Positions 8,701-15,038 of a stretch of 15,038 nt of DNA are shown one piece after another. Below the pieces are notes generated by a model. That model was not told the DNA's origin and did no database searches. It worked only from the letters and a program-made list of their open reading frames with translations. Position numbers and translations under genes: made by a program. Origin of the DNA: Stramenopiles sp. TOSAG23-6 (Eukaryota; Sar); NCBI GenBank assembly GCA_900128565.1, contig LT636020.1:1-15038 (forward strand), in the 5' to 3' direction. Position 1 is the stretch's first letter. Every line of letters starts with the position of its first letter.

Positions 8701-9800
8701 ACGCCGATTATCAGATTTATTTGGTATTGATTTAGAAAGGTTTACAAAAGATAACCCAATTCCAAATGATGGTAGAGGATCAACGTCCGGAAAATTAGGT
8801 TCAGGTATTGATCAGTCTTCAATGCAGTCAAGTCTTGTTGCATCTGCTGTCCTTAATTGGGGGTCAAAGTTACGAGAGGGAGGTGGTCATATAAGTAGAT
8901 TGCCAGCATTTAAGGGTGAATATGGTACATACCTATCTAGAGAAGGCCGTGAGGCTGTTCGTGATGGTAAAGCTAGATGTTATAATCATCAAATTCAGTA
9001 TGTAGGTCATCCGTTACTTCGACCAGCGTGTTCATTTGAAATATCCCCTTTATTACCTTGGCTAATTCTCCTATCAGTAAAATTAGATTCTTTTGCCAAA
9101 AGACTCCTCGGTTTACCAAAGGATGAGGATATGGAAGAAAATGGATTGTCGATCGGTTTTGGTACTGGTGTGTATTCAGAAACACCCCAGTCAGAGATGT
9201 CATCTGTTCTTCAGTTTGCAGTGATGCGTTGTGAAAAAATAGAAAAAGATTATGAAATTGCTGCTGCAAAGTATGCATCAAAAAAAAACACAAATTCTAA
9301 ATCTGTACAACAAAGGAAAACACCTGGAAAGAAACGACGTAAAGAAAAAATAGATGTTAATGATCCATTGTATATATTTAACATACAAAAAGCTGCGCTG
9401 TTAGAAGGTGCGATGTTACAAGGTGATAAAGAAGTTGTTATAATGATGAGAAATCGCGGATATAAATTACTCCCGGGTCGTCAAGCCCGAGCGCACATGT
9501 ACGTTTCCAAAATTGATTTTTTCCCTATTTATTTTTCATTGTAATGGTTGTATCTAACAAATATTTGAAACAAAAAAAAATAGTTTTGCACAATACATGA
9601 TTATTAATCTTCGCCCGTTGTGTGATTTACGAAATTATTGTTTATTGTTTTCATGCATTGCTTTTGTATGGATTATTTATATGTTTCATTATTTTTTGTC
9701 AAATTTTACGATTACTGCAAAATTTAATGATCCAAAGAGCCATTTCGATGAAAATACAAAAAATGAATTCATTCCTTCTCAAGGACAAATTGGAATGTAG
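5702..9800 (+). CDS. SMPD4: Sphingomyelin phosphodiesterase 4 homologue, five exons (~1197 aa)
   Basis: Exons 5702-6991, 7120-7284, 7448-7899, 8014-9498 and 9599-9800 join in frame. Start ATG at 5702. Family landmarks appear in the expected order: FWYPIDMLPEPL (residues ~138-148), LRLTAQEYFLFSFLRYP (~200-216), STDCYITLLIQYLSCFFP (~259-276), LLDVFKNLINQLWLHQNY (~293-310), VVDLWLVLLQPW (~471-482, exon 2), WLSFVVNHYMFYVGLFPRFL (exon 3), RQYKHAIRRLSDLFGID and YNHQIQYVGHPLLRPACSFE (exon 4). Exon 5 encodes INLRPLCDLRNY followed by one hydrophobic helix (~1145-1168), the C-terminal membrane anchor. Animal SMPD4 (neutral sphingomyelinase 3) hydrolyses sphingomyelin to ceramide at ER/nuclear-envelope membranes; its catalytic residues are not well defined. 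This protein is longer than the ~870-residue human form because of polar insertions, for example residues ~325-380 and the exon 3 N-terminus. Poly(A) signal AATAAA at 9889-9894. Confidence 0.85.
6992..7119 (+). other. SMPD4 intron 1 (GT...AG)
   Basis: Donor CAT|GTACGT, CTAAC at 7072-7076, 3' end CACAGTACAG at 7110-7119; this is the only AG-ending intron here. The earlier AG at 7113-7114 would lead to an early stop, so the frame selects the later one. The intron contains an imperfect tandem duplication of a ~35-nt TTTCAAAATTATT...TTTAGT block (about 6997-7030 and 7033-7068). Confidence 0.75.
7285..7447 (+). other. SMPD4 intron 2 (GT...AT)
   Basis: Donor GGT|GTATGT, CTAAC at 7406-7410, 3' end TATAATACAT at 7438-7447. 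The first AG downstream (7463-7464) gives an immediate in-frame stop, while ending at 7447 restores the SMPD4 frame. Confidence 0.65.
7900..8013 (+). other. SMPD4 intron 3 (GT...AT, or AG six bases later)
   Basis: Donor AATT|GTATGT, CTAAC at 7975-7979, 3' end AACAACAAAT at 8004-8013 by analogy with the other introns. An AG at 8018-8019 also keeps frame and would remove two residues, so this boundary is the least certain. Confidence 0.5.
9499..9598 (+). other. SMPD4 intron 4 (GT...AT)
   Basis: Donor ACAT|GTACGT, CTAAC at 9554-9558, 3' end CACAATACAT at 9589-9598. ACATG is present at both junctions (9495-9499 and 9595-9599). No AG occurs downstream until about 9735, past the conserved LRPLCDLR motif and membrane helix, so a canonical acceptor would destroy the protein end. 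Confidence 0.75.
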
Positions 9801-9953
9801 AATTCATACATGTATTCAAATGCAAAAATGATTGACCCCACTACATACAAAGAATGGTTTTCTTATAAAGACTATACAAAAAAGCTACAATAAAATTGTA
9901 AAAACATAAAAATATTAAATTTATTTATTTTTCTAACTCTTTTTTCCCAATCA
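9801..9953 (+). other. SMPD4 3' UTR with open frame after the TAG
   Basis: After the TAG at 9798-9800 the same frame stays open for 30 more codons to a TAA, with the protein-like stretch MIDPTTYKEWFSYKDY. The poly(A) signal AATAAA (9889-9894) overlaps this second stop. It may be plain UTR, a readthrough extension, or a mis-called base. Confidence 0.4.
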
Positions 9954-10853
9954 CTATTCTGGTGGTTGAGGAATAATTCTTGTCATGTCAAATCCAGTGA
10001 AAGTAAAAATGGAAAACAAACAATGATGTATACCAAGTGAAATTCTTTCCCATTTGATGAATTACACAATTATATCTTCCATCCATATGTAATCTGCTTT
10101 AGTGGGTGGCGTAGCGTCTTTTTGTAGTTTGGGTTTGATGGTGTTGTAGAAAAAGAAGTTGCTGATCTTGTCTAATTGGTGTATTTGCATTGCATGTTTT
10201 TGATTTGATGGTAGTTTTTTTGTAATATGACAATGCACTAAGAAATATTGAATAAAATACTTTAATAAATATATAATTTACAATGAAGCATCATTAACTT
10301 GATAAATGCTTCTTTGAGTCAATGATTCACATCGCAAAGCAGTAGCACCTTGTAACTCAAGTTTACAAGCTTCAGATTGTTGTTTCTTTTCAATATTTTT
10401 GTTTTCATGATATGTTTTTGCATCAAATTTAATTTGACGTTCAAATCTTTTACTATTTTGATCTTCTAATTCATGTTATACTTTGTCTTTTCCATTGGTT
10501 AAACACTTGGTCGGAATGGTTAGATTCACTTAAGTTATTGTCATGGATAATGGAAAATATTCTACTATGCATGCATGTAGTCTCTTGCGGGAGAACATTC
10601 TCTGATTTATTTCTTCGGCAGTTACAGATTTTAAATCCAGTAATGTTTTTATATGGCAAAAATCTTCTAATATTTCACTGACTCTAGCACCAACTCCATT
10701 AAGTTTATCAGTTTGATTGAGCTCATAAATTACTGAAAGATAGGTTTCAATTGTCCTTGCTGGTTCAAGGCTTGATATACACAACTGATTTTGTGCAACA
10801 CAATTGTTTGCTTTTGTTTTTACAGCATGAAACACACCAGGGTGCGTTTGCAA
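9954..10853 (-). pseudogene. Unrecognised minus-strand coding-like frame broken by four TAA codons
   Basis: One minus-strand frame runs about 300 codons and ends in TAG (9954-9956). It is interrupted only by TAA at 10530-10532, 10476-10478, 10278-10280 and 10062-10064. In DNA this AT-rich roughly twenty stops would be expected by chance. The pieces look like protein: ARVSEILEDFCHIKTLLDLK, the charged helix SKRFERQIKFDAKTYHENK (10278-10475), KADYIWMEDIIV, and the end GFDMTRIIPQPPE. I recognise no family. Options are a decayed gene, several 3' exons with introns I have misread, or continuation of the adjacent retroelement-like region. A CTAAC motif (10519-10523, minus) lies 46 nt before ATAACAT (ending 10473), as in the introns of this window, so the 10278-10472 piece may be a true last exon. 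Confidence 0.4.
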
Positions 10854-10863
10854 TTAGAATGAA

Positions 10864-11142
10864 TTAAAGTCCTCTTATGTATTTGGCATTCCATGGGATA
10901 CCGGAACATTTGCCAACACTATGATCCACCGTCATCATTTGTTCAATTGGAACTTCGATAACATGTAAACCACCCAGCCTGGCAGTTGACAGTTCACATA
11001 TTCCAAGTTTTCCTTCTAAATTCGATACTGCACCATCAGTTACTCCCTCTATTGCTATGGTTTCAATTACTTTGGACTCTTTTAGTAGATTGATATCACT
11101 TACAGCGCTAAAGTTTGCACCAGAATCACAGCGGATCAGGGA
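10864..11142 (-). pseudogene. Aspartic-protease-like segment of a retroelement
   Basis: A 92-codon open stretch on the minus strand begins after a TGA at 11143-11145 and ends at TAA 10864-10866. Near its start is LIRCDSGANFSAVSD, which fits the D-S/T-G-A active-site motif of retroviral-type aspartic proteases. A later ARLGGLHVIEV could be the second hydrophobic-hydrophobic-Gly hallmark, though weakly. No ATG start is present, consistent with being an internal part of a polyprotein. The reverse transcriptase and integrase expected downstream in an LTR retrotransposon are not recognisable. The call rests on one short motif. Confidence 0.45.
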
Positions 11143-11153
11143 TCAAACCGAAA

Positions 11154-12952
11154 TCAAAGGCATACCAATTGACCTACATAACTATTGTTAATTGTTGCAT
11201 GTAAAAGTTTTGTTGCTGTTGATGACATTGATACTTTATACAATGGTTTAAAACCAACTTGGTCAGCCTTATCAGCATTTCCATTTTTTTGTTTGTACAC
11301 ATGGGAAATTGAATCTTCTGATGTGACTTTTGAATTTGTTTTCTTTTTTTCAGATATTACATTCTCTAACATATCTTACAGGAATATGTGCACCTTGTAG
11401 TTGCAGATTTCCCCATTGTTGTTGATTGACAGTAGGATGTTGTCCAATATGATTTCTCAATTAGCATTAGATAATTATATCCTTCCTCACACAGATCTTT
11501 TATTTTTTCAAGAGCAGCATCACAGATTTCCATACTTGTTGTGAAGACTGCAACATTTGTGTGCCTAAATGACTCCAACCATATAAGGTTGGAGAACATC
11601 CAGTCAAAGCATTGTTTTTTGTCTAAGACTGAGAATTCTTTCCCATAACAGGAATAGATTCCTTTTGAAACTGACCCAAGAACCCTACATAGGATCTCCA
11701 TCCTAAATGTTGGTGTACATTTGGATGGAAGATCTTTAGACTCAATAAAGGACATTGCAGGTCCAGACTTTTCAATTTGCTCCAGGAGTGATTTCTCTTG
11801 TTTAGATAGATCTGCTCTCCCATCATCCTCAAAAAGGACTGTGATCAGTCAATCCTCTCATGCCATTATCTCTTATGAATTTAAAAAGTTTTTGAATACC
11901 TTTTGATAAGAAGATAATTGGCATGTTTTCAAAATTCTCCTCATACTTACTTTTAATACTTATTTTTTGTACTGTAGGTAAGAGTCAAGTGTACACCTAT
12001 TCAGTAATGTATGTATCTGTCTCTTCAGACAAGCCTTGTTTTGGGCTTGGTTATTTGTATTGTTTTGGTTTATACAGTGATTTTGCATTGGTCTTTGCTT
12101 ATCTCTTTCAGTCTGCTTTGGTACATCTCTCCATTGAAAAATGACAAAAGCTCCTTATCTCTAATTTTAATTAAAATTCTCTACTTTTCTTGTAATCTGT
12201 CTCCAACATAACCCAGAAAAACACATTCATCAGACTGTATAGTTTGACTTGCATCTGTGGAGAAATGATCTCTAAGTTGTTCTTTAGGTGATGGGTTGTT
12301 ATCTTTGTCATCATTCTGCTTCTTTTTCTTTGACAGCAAATTAGACAAGTCAACAGTTCTGTTATGTTTTTTTTTTGTACTATCTTTCTTTGGTGTGATA
12401 GTCATATTGTCTGAATCAAAGGTTGCTCCCATCACTGTTTTCACCAAGGGCAAAAAAATTGTCCAAAAACTTATTGGCTTCTTCACTCTTTCCACCAGTT
12501 AAAGCCTGATTGATCTTTTCTGTTAAGCTTTTTTTTTCAGTGTCTAGTAGCTTGACTGCTGTAGTAGAAGTCTCCTTTGCATAAAATCAGGATTTTTTTT
12601 GCAACATTTTGATTTTGCTGTAGTGGTATTGCCATCAACTTTGGTGAATGGGGGATTTCTTTTCTGAGGACAATTTGTGGTTATTGTGTTGCTTCCATTG
12701 GTGTGAATAGAATTTTGTTGGACATACAAAAACTTCTTCACCAGTGCAATGTAGCTTATTTATTCCTGATCTTAATGCTTTGAATTCATCTACACTCAGA
12801 TCATCTTTAGTTTTATTTGGCCCATCATGTGTAGATGTGACCTCTAGTCCTGGATCCAATAACAGTGCTGCCTGCTTTTTGATAGGTCTTCTCACAAGCA
12901 GTTGGGGATGGTAGGCTTTACAATTACACTGAAACATACTAGGAGTATCCAT
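11154..12952 (-). mobile_element. Decayed gag-like polyprotein region (putative retroelement)
   Basis: On the minus strand, protein-like stretches follow each other in changing frames: 12952-12635 (ATG start; Cys/His near the N-terminus in MFQCNCKAYH), about 12590-12425 (SEEANKFLDNFFALG), 12495-12181 (Lys-rich, then a C-terminal ECVFLGYV), 11832-11366 (QEKSLLEQIEKSGPAMSF and CFDWMFSNLIWLESFR) and 11372-11154. Several switches fall at homopolymers such as the T8 near 12593. The series leads straight into the protease-like segment, so I infer a degraded gag-pro. No long terminal repeats, primer-binding site or target duplication were found. Alternatives are an unknown multi-exon gene or a region of poor consensus. 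Confidence 0.4.
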
Positions 12953-12980
12953 AGTGGTTACTCCTTACCATTGTGGTATA

Positions 12981-13001
12981 CTGTTGCCATAGTGGCAACA
13001 G
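12981..13001. repeat. Perfect hairpin 9-bp stem, 3-nt loop
   Basis: CTGTTGCCA-TAG-TGGCAACAG lies 29 bp upstream of the ATG of the gag-like region. A CATTGTGGT / CATAGTGG motif repeats beside it. It could mark an element boundary or an operator-like site. Confidence 0.8.
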
Positions 13002-13463
13002 CAAAATATGTATTCCAGTTTGATTTTTTTTGATTACTTTAGGTTGTTCTGTAAAGAGAGGTAAGTGTAGCTAGCTAGTAGCTATTTTGTGGTGAGTGGC
13101 TTGGGGTAGCAAATTTTTGAGATCTGAAAAAAATTTAAACAGCAGGTTTGTGCCTCAAATTTTTGTTGCTAACATCCTGCAGATTCAAACAGCAATGTAA
13201 AAGGCAAAAACTTATACAATTAGAAGAAAAAAAAAATATTTTTAAAGATGAACTTCAACTCAATCTGTGATATCTAAACTTCTGTGTTTATTTCCTCCAG
13301 TAGTTGTTTGATACTAAAGAGTTTTTTATTTCCAATTTATTTCCAATACAAAATAGAAATACAAAAAAGAAATACAAAAAAGAAATACTAAAAATACTAA
13401 AAAATACTATAAAAATACTAAAAATACTAAAAATACTAAAAATACTATTTTTATATATTGGAA
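13002..13463. other. Spacer downstream of ATG7, repeats only
   Basis: No gene is seen. The left half contains a loose inverted pair (TAGCAA...TTTTTGAG near 13110 and CTCAAATTTTTGTTGCTA near 13154-13171). The right half is a tandem repeat. The ATG7 poly(A) signal is not obvious because of the repeat. Confidence 0.5.
13352..13447. repeat. AATACTAAA / AATACAAAAAAG tandem repeat
   Basis: Two to three units of AAATACAAAAAAG pass into about eight 9-10-nt units of AAATACTAA immediately 3' of the ATG7 stop codon. It is a low-complexity satellite in the ATG7 3' flank. Confidence 0.8.
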
Positions 13464-14339
13464 TTAAAATGCAGCTTCATCATCATCACTATCATCCCAT
13501 GCATCCATTGAAATGAGTGCTTCTTCTGCCTTTCGCTGTAATTCCTCAAGACCTGTAATTTTTTCAAGTAATTTAGGTGTATTACAAGCCGCAATGACAA
13601 GATCAGCACCATTTTCTCCGGCTCCTTCAGTTATATTTGGACCTCGATAATTGCTTATAATTTTTGGAGAACAAGCAATACATTGATCAAACGAACGTGC
13701 AACAGGTAAAACTTGTGAAAAATGAGATAAAAATCCCCGAATTTGATGCGGAACTAATCCAAGTGTACTTCCTTTCCCTCCTTGACTCGGTCGGTAAGAT
13801 AAAGGCTGTACTGTATCAGCAGGTGCATTAGCACCAAGTGGATGGTGCAAAATATTCACCATTAATTCTACTGCAGATGCACTAGCAATAGCTGCTAATC
13901 CAGGTCTAGTTACAGTACATTGTTGATCAAGTGCACGATTGCTCATTGAGTCAAGTGGAGCTACTACGTCATTACAAAAATAACAACCTAGTTTACTTCC
14001 ACATACATTTGACTGTTTTGATGTTTTCTCTACACTTCCACTTTCTTTAGTCTCTTCTATTACATTTGATTTGTTTGAACCATTTGGTAAATCACCAGAG
14101 TAACCATGACGCATTACCATATACGTATCAAATCCTAATGCTGCATTTAATACAAGCTTACCCATAGCTCTTCCTAATAAACTAGGTAACCAACGTGATT
14201 CTCTTGTATCTGTTAAAAGAAATAGAACATCATGTTCTGAAACTAATTTCTCTATAGTTGACACATCTTTGCGAATGTATTATGAAAAAATATTTCAAAA
14301 AAAAAAAAGTGAAATTTGTTAGGTATGAAATTTTCTTTG

Positions 14340-14375
<36 letters not shown>

Positions 14376-14416
14376 AAAATGAAAAAAAAAAAAAGAAAAT
14401 TTTTTTGGGTTAAAAT

Positions 14417-14454
<38 letters not shown>

Positions 14455-14821
14455 CAATTTAAAATGTAAAATGTAAAAGTGGACCACGTACACACGTTCT
14501 TCTTCTATACTTCCAATACTAACAGGATGACCTGGCATTGGTATACTCATACAAATACCTCGAGATTCTACACCTGGAAATACCTTTTTTAATGAATCAG
14601 CAGCAGCTTGGGCTTTAGGTAAACCTCCGCCTTCACAATCAACAAAATTAAAAAGAGGTTGCCGCACTGGATTGGAATACGATACTCTCCCAGAATCCAA
14701 AAATGTAATATTACGTACACCCCAACCAATTAATGCTCGAGATACATAACAACCTAATGTTCCTGCTCCAAATAAAAGACATTTTGTGGTTGCTAATTTT
14801 TCAACGTTGAGTGATGGCATC
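13464..14821 (-). CDS. ATG7: ATG7, E1-like activating enzyme of autophagy (C-terminal part)
   Basis: Two exons on the minus strand, 14821-14492 and 14274-13464, encode the last ~380 residues. The first carries the ThiF-type ATP-binding core ([40 protein letters not shown]) and ends SIEEERV. The second continues [10 protein letters not shown], then [15 protein letters not shown], the zinc-type pairs CYFC and CIAC, the catalytic-cysteine motif [28 protein letters not shown], and an acidic tail [10 protein letters not shown] like the ATG8-binding tail of other ATG7 proteins. ATG7 adenylates ATG8 and ATG12 and passes them to ATG3 and ATG10. Compared with animal ATG7 there is an extra polar loop ([15 protein letters not shown]...) before CYFC. 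The N-terminal domain should lie to the right, but the sequence there looks like plus-strand coding DNA. Confidence 0.95.
14275..14491 (-). other. ATG7 intron with non-AG 3' end (GT...AT)
   Basis: On the minus strand: donor GTGT|GTACGT starting at 14491, CTAAC at 14322-14318, 3' end CATAATACAT finishing at 14275. The join gives [15 protein letters not shown], matching the continuous ATG7 family sequence. The nearest downstream AG (14268-14267) is out of frame. The intron holds two runs of about 30 A (plus strand), each followed by AATTTAAAATG. Confidence 0.75.
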
Positions 14822-14862
14822 ATGTATTTTGTAAAAATATTTTCAAAAAAAATAAATGTTAG
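14822..14862 (-). other. 3' end of an upstream ATG7 intron
   Basis: CTAAC at 14862-14858 and 3' end CAAAATACAT at 14831-14822, minus strand, followed by the exon G|ATGCCATCACTC. There is no AG between the branch-point motif and the conserved [20 protein letters not shown] sequence except inside that coding segment. The donor lies to the right and is not found in the window. Confidence 0.65.
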
Positions 14863-15038
14863 CCTAAAAAACGTTTTGAAAAAGAAAAAACAGCGGTTGA
14901 GGTGCAATTGGCAGAGCTTAAGGAAAAAAGAGAACAAGATCATGCGAAACTTATACGATTTCGTAAAAGGGCCGACGACGAACGTGCAGAAAAGGCAGCA
15001 ATTGAAGCTGAGCGTTTACGACAAGAAGACCTTGAACG
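14863..15038 (+). CDS. Coiled-coil protein fragment (partial, runs off the right edge)
   Basis: An open plus-strand frame begins after TAG (14860-14862) and continues to the window end, 58 codons. It is rich in E, K, R and A with heptad spacing ([19 protein letters not shown], then [20 protein letters not shown]), typical of a long coiled coil. Base composition is less AT-rich than the flanking intron, supporting real coding. No ATG is present near its left end, so it is an internal exon or a fragment. It starts exactly where the ATG7 intron should continue on the other strand, which is hard to reconcile unless genes are nested or the contig is misjoined here. Confidence 0.55.

Noticed and set aside
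9954-10853. Genome-wide reassignment of TAA to an amino acid
   Set aside because: The ankyrin, ATG7 and 1970 genes all end at TAA at their expected C-termini, and no in-frame TAA occurs in SMPD4 or ATG7 exons.
11128-11175. tRNA-like sequence on the minus strand (GGTCAATTGGTA, then GGTTTGATCCC)
   Set aside because: D-arm-like and T-arm-like pieces are present, but there is no room for an anticodon arm and no acceptor stem pairs.
10473-12952. Single gene with an exon 12952-12728, a donor TGTATGT at 12728-12722 and a last exon from 10472
   Set aside because: The phases fit, but this needs a 2.25-kb intron where all others are about 100-220 nt, and the 'intron' is full of coding-like sequence.
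9801-13463. Long terminal repeats flanking the retroelement-like region
   Set aside because: Comparison by eye of the left and right flanks shows no long direct repeat; a self-alignment would be decisive.

Overview
The window is nuclear DNA from a eukaryote. It carries spliceosomal introns, AATAAA poly(A) signals, ATG7, a sphingomyelin phosphodiesterase 4 (SMPD4) homologue and an ELL-like elongation factor. Coding regions are moderately AT-rich; introns and spacers are extremely AT-rich with long A/T runs. The lineage cannot be fixed from 15 kb. A unicellular protist with compact, intron-bearing genes is likely. Ambiguous bases (seven N at 2806-2836) and frame breaks at homopolymers suggest a draft-quality consensus.

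Layout, left to right: a short hypothetical ORF on the minus strand with a strong hairpin at its 3' end (129-353); a secreted ankyrin-repeat protein on the minus strand (586-1311), flanked by two copies of a ~75-nt repeat; a divergent spacer; a three-exon gene of unknown function on the plus strand (1970-3200); tail to tail with it, an ELL-like gene on the minus strand (3251-5206) containing two in-frame amino-acid microsatellites; a 495-bp bidirectional promoter with tandem G-boxes; a five-exon SMPD4 homologue on the plus strand (5702-9800). Next come about 3 kb of minus-strand, stop- and frameshift-ridden coding-like sequence (9954-12952), including an aspartic-protease-like segment that suggests a decayed retroelement. 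The window ends with a repeat-rich spacer, the C-terminal half of ATG7 on the minus strand (13464-14821), and a coiled-coil coding fragment on the plus strand running off the right edge.

The most striking signal is the introns. Eight intron 3' ends and seven 5' ends can be placed by reading frame and, in SMPD4 and ATG7, by homology. All seven donors read T|GTAYGT and all eight introns have a CTAAC branch-point motif 34-51 nt before the 3' end. The 3' ends converge on CACAATACAT rather than on YAG; only one ends in AG (CACAGTACAG). If confirmed by RNA, this is a genome with a non-canonical 3' splice-site consensus (GT-AT, or equivalently TG-CA).

The genes do not form one pathway: ATG7 is the E1-like enzyme of autophagy, SMPD4 is an ER/nuclear-envelope lipid enzyme, and ELL is a Pol II elongation factor. 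ELL and SMPD4 share a divergent promoter and could be co-regulated.
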